A program made the position numbers and the translations under genes. This document shows, in pieces, positions 45,050 through 53,560 of a stretch of 64,000 nt of DNA. Each line of letters starts with the position of its first letter. Position 1 is the stretch's first letter. Source of the DNA: CAIYZT01 sp947461435 (GTDB taxonomy: Bacteria > Pseudomonadota > Alphaproteobacteria > Rhodobacterales > Rhodobacteraceae). The notes under the pieces were generated by a model. The model had not been told where the DNA came from and searched no databases. It worked only from the letters and a program-made list of their open reading frames with translations. The DNA lies in assembly GCA_965284435.1 (NCBI GenBank), contig OZ260083.1:1426001-1490000 (forward strand). Direction: 5' to 3'.

Positions 45050-45970
45050 TTACAGCTTCAAGGCCGGAATGATCTGCTTCTTGCGGCTCATGATGCCGGG
45101 CAAAACCACGGTATCGCCTGTCACCTTGCATCCAAAAGACGCTTCGGCCATTTGCTTGACCAGATCGTTTGGCACCAAAAGCGTGGCCTCTTCTTTCAGG
45201 ATATCCACGACAAACAGCAAAACCTGATCTGCGCCGTCCTCTTTGGCCACGCCCACCATTGATGCCATCAGCGATGCCTTGCGGTCGAGCACCACCTTCG
45301 GCGCTGTGGTTTCCAACACCGAAACCCGCAATTCCTTGCCCGCAACGGTGTATTCCTTGCTGTCCATGCGCAGCAATTCGGCATCCGAAAAGGCCCCTAC
45401 ATCCGACTTCGCTTCGAACAACTTGGCGGCATAGTCGGAAATCGACATGCCCAGATCGGCGGCGAGTTTTTGGGCCAGCGCCTTGTCATGATCGGTGGTC
45501 GTCGGGCTGCGGAATTCCAACGTGTCGGACAGGATACACGACAGCATCAGCCCCTTGACCCAGTCCGGCATGCGCTGGGCATCCGCACCCATCAGATCAT
45601 GCATGATCGTGGCGGTGCAGGCCAGCGGGCGCATGGTGATGTCGATCGGCCCCTTGGTTTCGATGCCGCCCACCAACTTGTGATGGTCAATGATCGCCAG
45701 CACGTCCAGCGCATTGATATTGGCGGGCAGTTCGGCCGGGTTGTTGGTATCCACGATCACCGCCTTGGTTCCGTCGGCGATGGCGGCCACGATGCGCGGC
45801 TTGGGGCAGTCCCAATGCTTGATGACATAGGCCGCTTCGGTATTGGGCTCGCCCAACAAAACGGCCTCGGCAGGCTGGCCTTTCACCTCGTTCAGATACC
45901 AGGCCCAGATGATCGGGCTGCCGGTGGAATCGGTGTCGGGGGATTTGTGGCCGAAGACAAGCGTGGTCAT
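45050..45970 (-). CDS. ppaC: Manganese-dependent inorganic pyrophosphatase
   Basis: This 306-residue DHH-family protein starts MTTLVFGHKSPDTDSTGSPI at 45970. It has the metal-site blocks GHKSPDTDS, VDTNN and IIDHHKLVG (DHH motif) and the C-terminal SRKKQIIPAL substrate motif. It hydrolyses pyrophosphate, keeping biosynthetic reactions going; the class II enzyme is typical of Firmicutes but also occurs in some Proteobacteria. The open frame extends far upstream across the next gene and is not real there. It has its own terminator. Confidence 0.93.
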   Translation of the reverse strand: MTTLVFGHKSPDTDSTGSPIIWAWYLNEVKGQPAEAVLLGEPNTEAAYVIKHWDCPKPRIVAAIADGTKAVIVDTNNPAELPANINALDVLAIIDHHKLVGGIETKGPIDITMRPLACTATIMHDLMGADAQRMPDWVKGLMLSCILSDTLEFRSPTTTDHDKALAQKLAADLGMSISDYAAKLFEAKSDVGAFSDAELLRMDSKEYTVAGKELRVSVLETTAPKVVLDRKASLMASMVGVAKEDGADQVLLFVVDILKEEATLLVPNDLVKQMAEASFGCKVTGDTVVLPGIMSRKKQIIPALKL

Positions 45971-46092
45971 GGGAAACCCTATCTGCGAAGGTGAATTTGC
46001 GCGCCGTATACCGAAGCCTGCCCGCCTTGTCACGGGGGGCCTGCCCGCATTGCGCGGCATGCTGCATTGCAGCAACAGCAAGCCTCGGCCCT

Positions 46093-46971
46093 TTACGGGA
46101 TCGTCGGGGTTGGCGGCTCTTTCTGGGCGTGCAGCACGATATGGCCCAGCACCGCCAGCATCACCAATCCGCCCCCGATCAAGGTGGGCAGGCTGGGTGT
46201 TTCGGAAAAGACCAACCACACCCAGAACGGCGTCATCGGCACTTCCAGCGCCGAAATCAGCGCCGTCTCGATCGGCGGCAAATAGCGAGAGCCAATGATG
46301 AACAGCGCAAACCCGATGGTGCTGTTCAAGATGCCAAATCCGGCCAGCAATAGAATCTGGTCCGCCGGCGCCCAGCCCAGTGTGGCAAAGGGCAAACAGA
46401 ACAACGGCGTGATCATCGCCGACAGCGCCCCTGCCGCCATGGTGGGCAGCCCGGGGCGGGCGCGGGCGATCACAATCATCACCGCCATGGAAACCACCAT
46501 GCCCAGCGACATCAGATCGCCAAACAAATGCCCGTCGCCGCCCAGCCCCACCATCACAACCGATCCGCACAGCGCCACAATCGCCGCCACCATGGCCGAC
46601 AGGGACGGCCTCTCGCGCATCACCGCCCAGCCGATGGCCCCGGCCACAAAGGGCAAAGTGGCATAGATGATCGACATATGGGCAATCGTTGTGCCCTTCA
46701 GCGCCGCCATGAAAAACAACATCCCCAACCCCGACGCGGCCGCATATCCGGCCCCGGTCCAGCCCAGCCTGCCGAAATCGCGCAGGCCCTCGCGGCCCTG
46801 CATCCACAAGATCACGGCCAAAAGACCCAAGGCACCAAAAGGCGCGCGCCACAGCGTCATGGTGGGGGCGTCCATGTGAATGGCGCGGGCAAACAGGCCC
46901 GCCGTGCTCCATGCCAAGGTGGCCCCCAGCAACAAAAGCACGCCTTTGCTATGCGACGATGTTACGGCCAT
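46093..46971 (-). CDS. EamA/DMT-family transporter
   Basis: This 292-residue protein has ten probable membrane helices and two EamA halves; typical pieces are LLLGATLAWSTAGLFARA, APFGALGLLAVIL, IIYATLPFVAGAIGW and ALEVPMTPFWVWLVFSE. Substrates of this family are varied metabolites. I start at the ATG at 46971; a GTG at 47001 is also possible and would overlap the MBL gene by 40 bases. It overlaps the MBL hydrolase end by ten bases, so it belongs to the TraB-MBL-EamA run. Confidence 0.83.
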   Translation of the reverse strand: MAVTSSHSKGVLLLLGATLAWSTAGLFARAIHMDAPTMTLWRAPFGALGLLAVILWMQGREGLRDFGRLGWTGAGYAAASGLGMLFFMAALKGTTIAHMSIIYATLPFVAGAIGWAVMRERPSLSAMVAAIVALCGSVVMVGLGGDGHLFGDLMSLGMVVSMAVMIVIARARPGLPTMAAGALSAMITPLFCLPFATLGWAPADQILLLAGFGILNSTIGFALFIIGSRYLPPIETALISALEVPMTPFWVWLVFSETPSLPTLIGGGLVMLAVLGHIVLHAQKEPPTPTIP

Positions 46972-47708
46972 GGCTGCGGGGCTTTGGGCCAGATCGGCCA
47001 CTGGCTTGGTTCATGTCCAAACAAGATCTGCGCCCCGCGCTGCTGGGCCAGATCAAACAATCTTTGGGCCGAAACTGCCGCCCGCTCCGGGTCCATCGCA
47101 TCGGCAAAGCCCTCGGCAGGCTCTGACGCGCGGTTGATGGCATCGGCGGCCAGAATCAGGGTTTGCCCCCCCGGCAGGGTAACCAGCAACGACAGATGGC
47201 CGGGCGTATGTCCGGGCGTGGGCAGCAGTGTCAGCCCTTGGGCCAGATCTGTGTCCGCGTCGATCAGATGATAGGTCACCTTGGGCCAGTCCACCGGCCG
47301 CGATGCGCCAAAATACAACGGCCGTTCCTCGGCCCGTTCGGCCCGCGTCAGGTAAACCGGGCAGGTCAGCATCGGCAAACTGCCGACATGGTCGATATGC
47401 CCATGCGTCAGAACCAGCGCCGTGATGTCGCTTGGGCGCAGGCCCAAAACGGCCAACTGGCCTTCCAGCGTCTGGTGGGCTGAAAACCCGACCAACCGGC
47501 CAAAGCTTGCCAGACCATCGCGCAGATCTGCGGCCGAATAATCGGCGGCATACAAAGGGTCAAACCCGGTATCGACCAGAATTTTCGCCCCCAGATCGGT
47601 TTCAAGCAGAAAGCCCGGAATTCCGATCAGCCGCTTGCCGGGGCCCACGTCGAAAAGGCCAAAATCCAACACCGTCATGCGGATCAGACGGTGGTGTGCG
47701 AATGTCAT
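46962..47708 (-). CDS. MBL-fold hydrolase, N-acyl-homoserine-lactonase-like
   Basis: This 248-residue protein has the zinc motif THGHIDHVGSLP near residue 100, PTPGHTPGHLSLL, a DAINRASEP aspartate region and a final FGHEPSQW histidine. The arrangement (HxHxDH, late His, Asp and His) resembles N-acyl-homoserine lactonases, but other lactone or ester substrates are equally possible. It lies between the TraB/GumN and EamA genes and overlaps the TraB stop by four bases (ATGA). No quorum-sensing gene is seen nearby. Confidence 0.8.
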   Translation of the reverse strand: MTFAHHRLIRMTVLDFGLFDVGPGKRLIGIPGFLLETDLGAKILVDTGFDPLYAADYSAADLRDGLASFGRLVGFSAHQTLEGQLAVLGLRPSDITALVLTHGHIDHVGSLPMLTCPVYLTRAERAEERPLYFGASRPVDWPKVTYHLIDADTDLAQGLTLLPTPGHTPGHLSLLVTLPGGQTLILAADAINRASEPAEGFADAMDPERAAVSAQRLFDLAQQRGAQILFGHEPSQWPIWPKAPQPWP

Positions 47709-48703
47709 TGATCCTCGATCCGCTCCACCGTGAAGCCGCGTTGTTTCAGCAGGTTCAATACACCCTGTTCACCCGCCAAATGCAATGCGCCAAAGGCAAT
47801 GACAAGGGGTCCCTCATGCTGGGCCATCGCCCCTTCGATCACCGGGATCCACGCCACATTCCGAGAGGTCATCAAACTTTCTTCCATCAAGGCAAATTCC
47901 ATCTCGGCCACCGCCGGATCATATCCCGGCAAGGTCTTTGTCCAGACCTTGGTAAACTCCCAACTCAGCCGAGTATCTTCAGCGAAATAGCTGTTGATCA
48001 TCGTCGCGGTCATGTCCTCGCTTTGCCCCTCGGCGGCAAGGGCGGCCAACAGCAAGGTGATTTGCTCGTCCGGGTTTCCGTCCTGAAACAGCTTGAAGGC
48101 CGTGTCATAAGGTTCCAATGCTGCGATGGGCAGCCCCCGGTCCGTTGCGGCCGCCATCAATCTTTGGTCCAGCCCGTTGGGAATGGCACCGCCCGCCATC
48201 GCGCAAGGCGGGACGGACAGCAGCATGGACAAATACCAAGGCCGCAGTTTCGCGGCCATGAACCCCGGAACACCGCGCGCCGCCATGGCCTGCGTCAGCC
48301 TGTCCCAGTCGGCCTCGGTCAAGATCTCGGGCAGGGTCGGCCCCGATGGAATGATCAGCAAAGACGGGTCCTTGGCCAGCCGCGCCTTCAACTCGGCCTC
48401 TTCCTTGGGGCCCGCCTCCACCAAAATCGCGCCGGCGTCGTCCAAAAAGGGCAACAGCTGCGGCATCAGATCTTCAAACCGTGGATCATCCAGATGCAGC
48501 GTTCCGATCAGGGTTGCCACCTCTGCGCCCTTTGTGGCGCGCCACAGATTGCCCACCGCGAAAGGCACCGCATCGGCCGCCGCGCGGATCGGTGCAAGAT
48601 CGCCGGCGGGCAGGGCCGCGATCAGATCCTGCCCCATGCACTGGGCTGAAACCGCCCCGCCAAAAGCCAGCCAAGACCCCATGATCATGCCAAAAAACCG
48701 CAT
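47705..48703 (-). CDS. TraB/GumN-family protein, exported
   Basis: This 332-residue protein starts at ATG 48703 after GAGGG and has a signal peptide (MRFFGMIMGSWLAFGGAVSA). The domain shows LIGTLHLDDPRF, VPPCAMAGGAIPNGLDQRLM, LEPYDTAFKLF and a late FGALHLAGEQGVL, which are TraB/GumN (Tiki-related) signatures with conserved GxxH segments suggestive of a metallo-protease-like site. Function in bacteria is unclear. It heads the TraB-MBL-EamA run. Confidence 0.85.
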   Translation of the reverse strand: MRFFGMIMGSWLAFGGAVSAQCMGQDLIAALPAGDLAPIRAAADAVPFAVGNLWRATKGAEVATLIGTLHLDDPRFEDLMPQLLPFLDDAGAILVEAGPKEEAELKARLAKDPSLLIIPSGPTLPEILTEADWDRLTQAMAARGVPGFMAAKLRPWYLSMLLSVPPCAMAGGAIPNGLDQRLMAAATDRGLPIAALEPYDTAFKLFQDGNPDEQITLLLAALAAEGQSEDMTATMINSYFAEDTRLSWEFTKVWTKTLPGYDPAVAEMEFALMEESLMTSRNVAWIPVIEGAMAQHEGPLVIAFGALHLAGEQGVLNLLKQRGFTVERIEDQ

Positions 48704-48803
48704 CGCAACCCTCTTCACCTGCACCGCATCCGACCTTGGCACGCAGCCCCCCTTTGGCAAAGTCAAACATAGCCGAAGGAGGCGAATTTTATCGTCTGGG
48801 GTG

Positions 48804-48832
48804 TTGACTTGCCCGCAACCAAACCCTAGGTG
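48804..48832 (+). promoter_or_regulatory. groESL promoter
   Basis: TTGACT (48804-48809) and TAGGTG (48827-48832) are 17 bases apart, immediately before the CIRCE element, so the transcript would begin at or just upstream of it. A sigma-32-like reading (GTTGACT then CCCTAGGT, 14 bases between) is also possible. Confidence 0.55.
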
Positions 48833-48839
48833 AGGCTCG

Positions 48840-48866
48840 TTAGCACTCACCAGTGACGAGTGCTAA
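48840..48866 (+). promoter_or_regulatory. CIRCE operator (HrcA-binding)
   Basis: TTAGCACTC, nine bases, GAGTGCTAA: a perfect match to the CIRCE inverted repeat bound by the heat-shock repressor HrcA. It lies just after the promoter and within the 5' end of the groESL transcript. Confidence 0.97.
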
Positions 48867-48903
48867 TTTCATTCAACCTGGAAACTCAAGGGAGTGTACC
48901 CAG

Positions 48904-49191
48904 ATGGCATTCACACCGCTGCATGATCGTGTCTTGGTTCGCCGCATCGAAGGCGAAGACAAAACCAAGGGCGGATTGATCATCCCAGACACCGCCAAGG
49001 AAAAACCCGCTGAAGGTATGGTCGTTTCGGCTGGCCCGGGCGCACGCAAGGATTCGGGCGAACTGATCGCTCCGTCGGTCAAGGCCGGCGACAAGATCCT
49101 GTTCGGCAAATGGTCCGGTACCGAAGTCAAACTGGACGGCGAAGATCTGCTGATCATGAAAGAAAGCGATATCCTCGGGATCATCTCCTAA
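48904..49191 (+). CDS. groES: Co-chaperonin GroES
   Basis: This 95-residue protein begins MAFTPLHDRVLVRRI and has the mobile loop GEDKTKGGLIIPDTAKEKP and the closing DILGIIS segment. GroES is the heptameric lid of the GroEL chamber. Start at ATG 48904, about 15 bases after AAGGGAG. It is the first gene of the CIRCE-controlled operon. Confidence 0.97.
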   Translation: MAFTPLHDRVLVRRIEGEDKTKGGLIIPDTAKEKPAEGMVVSAGPGARKDSGELIAPSVKAGDKILFGKWSGTEVKLDGEDLLIMKESDILGIIS

Positions 49192-49267
49192 GGGTCTGGG
49201 TTCGGCCCACGATGATGTGGCGCCTGAGCCTGCTTTCCGTATCAACATCTAAATAGGAGTCTGCACT

Positions 49268-50917
49268 ATGGGTGCGAAAGACGTACGTTTTGATACCGAT
49301 GCCCGCGACCGCATGCTGCGCGGCGTGAACATCTTGGCTGACGCTGTAAAGGTTACCCTGGGGCCAAAAGGCCGCAACGTGGTGATCGAAAAGTCCTTTG
49401 GCGCGCCGCGCATCACAAAGGACGGCGTTTCGGTGGCCAAGGAAATCGAACTCGCTGACCGCTTTGAAAACATGGGCGCTCAGATGGTGAAAGAAGTCGC
49501 TTCGCGCACCAATGACGAAGCGGGCGACGGCACCACCACCGCCACCGTTCTGGCCCAAGCCATCGTCAAAGAAGGCATGAAGGCCGTCGCTGCTGGCATG
49601 AATCCGATGGATCTCAAGCGCGGTATCGACATGGCGACCACCAAAGTCGTCGCCGCGATCAAGGCAGCTGCCCGCCCTGTAAAGGATTCGGCAGAAGTCG
49701 CTCAGGTTGGCACCATCTCGGCCAACGGCGAAGCTGAAATCGGCCGCCAGATTGCAGACGCAATGCAAAAAGTCGGCAACGAAGGCGTGATCACTGTTGA
49801 AGAAAACAAGGGTCTGGAAACCGAAACCACCGTTGTCGAAGGCATGCAGTTCGACCGTGGCTATCTGTCGCCCTACTTCGTGACCAACGCCGACAAGATG
49901 ATCGCCGATCTGGAAGATTGCCTTGTCTTGCTGCACGAAAAGAAACTCTCCTCGCTGCAGCCAATGGTTCCGCTGCTGGAGGCCGTGATCCAATCACAGC
50001 GCCCGCTGCTGATCATCAGCGAAGACGTCGAAGGCGAGGCTTTGGCCACGCTGGTCGTCAACAAACTGCGCGGCGGCCTGAAGATTGCGGCTGTCAAGGC
50101 TCCGGGCTTCGGCGATCGCCGCAAGGCCATGCTGCAAGACATCGCGATCCTGACCGGCGGTCAGGTCATTTCCGATGATCTGGGCATGAAGCTGGAATCC
50201 GTGACGATCGACATGCTTGGCAAAGCCAAGAAAATCTCGATCACCAAAGACAACACCACCATCGTTGATGGCGGCGGCGTCAAGGCCGAGATCGAGGCCC
50301 GCGTGGCCCAGATCCGTGGTCAGATCGAAGAAACCACCTCGGACTATGACCGTGAAAAACTGCAAGAGCGCGTGGCCAAACTGGCGGGCGGTGTTGCTGT
50401 GATCAAGGTTGGCGGCATGACCGAAGTCGAAGTGAAAGAGCGTAAGGACCGCGTTGACGACGCCCTGAACGCAACCCGCGCAGCCGTACAAGAAGGCATC
50501 GTGGTTGGCGGCGGCGTCGCCTTGATCCAGGCTGGCAAAGTGCTTGAAGGCATGGTTGGTGCAAACCCAGACCAGACCAACGGCATCAACATCGTTCGCA
50601 AGGCGCTTGAAGCACCGCTGCGTCAGATCGCTCAGAACGCGGGCGTTGACGGCTCGGTTGTGGCTGGCAAAGTGCGCGAGTCGAACGACAAGTCCTTTGG
50701 CTTTAACGCTCAGACCGAAGAATATGGTGACATGTTCGCGTTCGGCGTGATCGATCCGGCCAAGGTTGTTCGGACCGCTTTGGAAGATGCAGCCTCGGTT
50801 GCCTCGCTTTTGATCACCACCGAATGCATGATCGCCGATCGTCCGGCGGACAAGTCTTCAGGCGGCGGCGCAGGCGGCGGCATGGGCGGAATGGGCGGCA
50901 TGGACGGGATGATGTAA
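49268..50917 (+). CDS. groEL: Chaperonin GroEL
   Basis: This 549-residue protein starts MGAKDVRFDTDARDRMLRG after AGGAGTC. It has LGPKGRNVVIEKSFGAP, the ATP-binding DGTTTATVLAQAIV near residue 86, AVKAPGFGDRRKAML and a Gly/Met-rich C-terminal tail (GGMGGMGGMDGMM). The rings fold proteins with GroES and ATP. It follows groES by 76 bases and ends in a strong terminator. Confidence 0.98.
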   Translation: MGAKDVRFDTDARDRMLRGVNILADAVKVTLGPKGRNVVIEKSFGAPRITKDGVSVAKEIELADRFENMGAQMVKEVASRTNDEAGDGTTTATVLAQAIVKEGMKAVAAGMNPMDLKRGIDMATTKVVAAIKAAARPVKDSAEVAQVGTISANGEAEIGRQIADAMQKVGNEGVITVEENKGLETETTVVEGMQFDRGYLSPYFVTNADKMIADLEDCLVLLHEKKLSSLQPMVPLLEAVIQSQRPLLIISEDVEGEALATLVVNKLRGGLKIAAVKAPGFGDRRKAMLQDIAILTGGQVISDDLGMKLESVTIDMLGKAKKISITKDNTTIVDGGGVKAEIEARVAQIRGQIEETTSDYDREKLQERVAKLAGGVAVIKVGGMTEVEVKERKDRVDDALNATRAAVQEGIVVGGGVALIQAGKVLEGMVGANPDQTNGINIVRKALEAPLRQIAQNAGVDGSVVAGKVRESNDKSFGFNAQTEEYGDMFAFGVIDPAKVVRTALEDAASVASLLITTECMIADRPADKSSGGGAGGGMGGMGGMDGMM

Positions 50918-50943
50918 TCATCCTTGCCCTGCGGCAAAGTTGG

Positions 50944-50973
50944 AAAAGGGCGTCCCTCGGGACGCCCTTTTTT
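50944..50973 (+). terminator. groESL terminator
   Basis: AAAAGGGCGTCCC pairs with GGGACGCCCTTTT over 13 positions around TC, then more T. It closes the groESL operon. Confidence 0.87.
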
Positions 50974-51029
50974 CTGCGATGCGGGCGTTTTCGCAATTTT
51001 GCACCCGCCATGGAAAGGCGTCTTGGCCC

Positions 51030-51545
51030 ATGACCACGTTTCGCCCGATGCGGCCCGATGAATTCGCCGCCTACTCTGCCTATTTCATCCCCGAATTTGC
51101 GGCCGATCTGGCGGCCAATTTCGGCTTGTCCCCGCCCGAAGCCACCGCCGAGGCGACCCGCGACCTTGCGGCCCACCTGCCGCAGGGCCCCCAAACCCCG
51201 GGCCAGGATCTGTACTGCATCCTTGGCGCGGCGGGCGGGGTTGTGGGATATCTGTGGTTCGAACGTCAGGCGGCCAACACCCGCGCCTTCTTGATGGATT
51301 TTCACATTCTGCCCCCCTTTCAAGGTCTTGGCATCGCCGGTCAGGCGCTGGCGGCTTGGGAATCGGCCCTGTCCGATACCGGCGTGCGCGATGTTCGACT
51401 GCGGGTTTCGCCCGACAATCCGCGCGCTTTGCGCACCTATGAAAGCGCCGGCTTTCGGGTTACGGGGCTTGCTATGGCCAAACCGATCGGGCCAAGCGTA
51501 AGATCGGCCCAACCCGCTCCTCAGGTGACCGATGACCCTTCCTGA
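51030..51545 (+). CDS. GNAT acetyltransferase (first of three)
   Basis: This 171-residue protein has the GNAT acetyl-CoA site: FLMDFHILPPFQGLGIAGQAL with the GxG loop, and the ALRTYESAGFRVTGL strand. The N-half is longer than usual (FIPEFAADLAANFGLSPPEA). The acceptor is unknown. It starts at ATG 51030 after AAAGG, and its end overlaps the next GNAT gene by 14 bases, coupling the two. Confidence 0.85.
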   Translation: MTTFRPMRPDEFAAYSAYFIPEFAADLAANFGLSPPEATAEATRDLAAHLPQGPQTPGQDLYCILGAAGGVVGYLWFERQAANTRAFLMDFHILPPFQGLGIAGQALAAWESALSDTGVRDVRLRVSPDNPRALRTYESAGFRVTGLAMAKPIGPSVRSAQPAPQVTDDPS

Positions 51546-52017
51546 TAGTGTCCGCGCCGCGCGCGCCGCCGACCATGATGCGATCGACGCCCTGCTGCGC
51601 GCCGCCTTTCCCTCGGCGGCCGAATCGCGCTTGGTGCGCGATCTGCGCGCCGCCGGTCAGATCGAGACGGAAGTTGTCATGCCCCATGCTTCGGGGATCG
51701 TCGGCTATCTGGCCCTGTCATGGCTGATCGAACCCACGGGTTGGCTGGCCCTTGCCCCCGTGGCCGTTCATCCCGATTGGCAGGCCAAGCGGCTGGGCAG
51801 CCGGATGGTCGCCGGGGCCATGAAACTGGCCATGATCAAAGGGCAAAGCGTGCTGGTTCTTGGAAAGCCGTCGTTTTACAGCCGCGCCGGATTTTCCCAA
51901 ACCCGCGCCGCCCACCTGACCACCCCCTATCCGCCCGAATTTTTGCTTTTATGCCGTCCGGGCGCGGACCTTCCTGTTCACAACGTCTGCTATCCCAGCC
52001 CCTTCGGGCAGGTTTGA
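51532..52017 (+). CDS. GNAT acetyltransferase (second of three)
   Basis: This 161-residue protein has WLALAPVAVHPDWQAKRLGSRMV, the acetyl-CoA binding motif, and VLVLGKPSFYSRAGFSQ, as in the COG3153 group of putative acetyltransferases. Acceptor unknown. It starts inside the preceding GNAT gene in another frame. Confidence 0.85.
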   Translation: MTLPDSVRAARAADHDAIDALLRAAFPSAAESRLVRDLRAAGQIETEVVMPHASGIVGYLALSWLIEPTGWLALAPVAVHPDWQAKRLGSRMVAGAMKLAMIKGQSVLVLGKPSFYSRAGFSQTRAAHLTTPYPPEFLLLCRPGADLPVHNVCYPSPFGQV

Positions 52018-52063
52018 TGCCAAGAGGCGCGGCGCAGGCTTGCCGCCCTGTCGCAGTGCCCGC

Positions 52064-52594
52064 CTAAGCCTTCTGCCCCAAACCCGCCGCGCTGGGCCCC
52101 TCGACCAAATCCTTGCCCAGCCGAACCATCAGATGCCCGGTGTCCAGATCGCACCGTGAAACGCCGGTGTCTCGAAATCCCTCGCGCGCCCAAAAGGCGC
52201 GGCCGCGCGGATTTTCTTCCAGAACACCCAGATACATCCGTCTGGCCCCCCGGTCGCGGGCCAGATCTTGCAGATGCTGCACAAATGCCTTGCCCAGTCC
52301 CTTGCCCCGAAACCCGGCCGACAGGATCATCAGGCCCAGATAGGCGTCGCTCGGCTCGGGAAATCCAAAAGACAACTCTGCCACTCCGGCAAGGGTCTCA
52401 CCGTCAAATATCCCCATCCGATAGGACAGCGCCGCATCCGATCCGGGCGGCCCATCGGTAAAAAACGCCGCCGCCTTGTCCGGTCCATGCGGCTCTCGGT
52501 CGGCCAACAGCCAATAATCGGCGGCCTGATCGTAAAGGGCCACCACCAAGGCCAGATCCGCCGCCGGATCAAGCCGTCTGATCAAGGGTTTCAA
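52064..52594 (-). CDS. GNAT acetyltransferase (third of three)
   Basis: This 176-residue protein has LGLMILSAGFRGKGLGKAFV as the acetyl-CoA motif and MYLGVLEENPRGRAFWAREGF as the following strand and helix. The acceptor is unknown. It overlaps the Gre-factor gene by 26 bases at its start, so these two minus-strand genes are coupled. Convergent with the second GNAT gene. Confidence 0.86.
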   Translation of the reverse strand: MKPLIRRLDPAADLALVVALYDQAADYWLLADREPHGPDKAAAFFTDGPPGSDAALSYRMGIFDGETLAGVAELSFGFPEPSDAYLGLMILSAGFRGKGLGKAFVQHLQDLARDRGARRMYLGVLEENPRGRAFWAREGFRDTGVSRCDLDTGHLMVRLGKDLVEGPSAAGLGQKA

Positions 52595-53069
52595 TTGTCA
52601 CCACCTCCAGCTCGGCCGCGCCCGAGGGTCTGGGCCAAACCACCAGATCTCCCACCTGCGCCCCCATCAGGGCCCGCGCCAAGGGCGAATGCGGCGCGAT
52701 GCGCCCCTGCGGGGCATCGGCCTCGTCCTCGCCCACGATCTCAAAGTGCAGGGCCGTGCCCTCGGGCGTGGCAACCCCGACGCGGCACCCGAACGCCACC
52801 GCCACCGGATCGGCCACCCCCTGCACCACAAGGGCCGAGCGCAGCCGTGCCTCAAGATACCGAATGTCCCGTTCGGCCGCCGCTTCGGGTAATTTGTCCA
52901 TCCGGTCCCTGCGTGCGCGCAGCGCCGATAGGGTGGCCTGCGTGACCGTCAGGCGGTCTTTCAGGGCGGCCCATCCGCGCGGCGTGACGTAATTGGCATG
53001 GGGCGATTGGGGCAGGTCGGGCAGGGGCTCCAACTCGGCGTCGCCCTCTTTCACAAAAGCGCGGCTCAT
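52569..53069 (-). CDS. GreA/GreB-family transcription elongation factor
   Basis: This 166-residue protein has the N-terminal coiled-coil (RDRLTVTQ-like ALKDRLTVTQATLSALRARRD with EAAAERDIRYLEARL) and the C-terminal FKBP-like domain (VEIVGEDEADAPQGRIAPHSPLARALMGA split over the fold). Gre factors rescue backtracked RNA polymerase by activating transcript cleavage. It lacks a clearly readable acidic tip pair, so activity is not certain. It overlaps the third GNAT gene and its start overlaps the NUDIX stop by four bases (ATGA). Confidence 0.82.
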   Translation of the reverse strand: MSRAFVKEGDAELEPLPDLPQSPHANYVTPRGWAALKDRLTVTQATLSALRARRDRMDKLPEAAAERDIRYLEARLRSALVVQGVADPVAVAFGCRVGVATPEGTALHFEIVGEDEADAPQGRIAPHSPLARALMGAQVGDLVVWPRPSGAAELEVVTIETLDQTA

Positions 53070-53518
53070 TTCACCAAAATCTCCAGCGGATCATAGTGGC
53101 AGCCCGTTCCCCAAACCGCCTGCGCCAAACTGTCAGGCTTGAACCGGATGCGCCCCAGCGCCAGATCCTCGCGCGAAAAAAAGGCCCGCTCGGTCACAAC
53201 GCCTTCGGGGTCGCGCCACTGCGATGAGACGGTTCCTTTGGTGACGGTGCAGCGAAAGAACACATCGACCTGATGAAACCCGGTGCGCGGATCGTGAAAT
53301 TCGTTCACCAGCGCCGGCTCTCCGACGCTGACGGTCAGCCCGGTTTCTTCCATGACTTCGCGGGCCAGATTTTCCAAAAGCGAGGCCCCCGCCTCAACCC
53401 CCCCACCGGGGGCGCACCACAAATCCGACATCCCGCCCGGATAGGCGTTGACCAGAAGCACGCGGTCTTCCAGCAAAATCAAGGCGCGGGCGGCAAGTCG
53501 GGGGGAACGTTTGGCCAT
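53066..53518 (-). CDS. NUDIX hydrolase
   Basis: This 150-residue protein carries the NUDIX box GGGVEAGASLLENLAREV followed by MEETGL, with the metal-binding glutamates in place. It likely hydrolyses a nucleoside diphosphate linked to another group; the substrate is unknown. It heads a minus-strand run with the Gre-factor and GNAT genes. Confidence 0.9.
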   Translation of the reverse strand: MAKRSPRLAARALILLEDRVLLVNAYPGGMSDLWCAPGGGVEAGASLLENLAREVMEETGLTVSVGEPALVNEFHDPRTGFHQVDVFFRCTVTKGTVSSQWRDPEGVVTERAFFSREDLALGRIRFKPDSLAQAVWGTGCHYDPLEILVK

Positions 53519-53560
53519 GGTTGGGGCAAGCTGAAGCGCTTGCCCCGTTTGGTCAAGGGC

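Noticed and set aside
45971..46912. Upstream extension of the pyrophosphatase frame through the EamA gene
   Set aside because: The pyrophosphatase begins at the conserved MTTLVFGHKSPDTD; the upstream part lies in the shadow of the EamA transporter gene.
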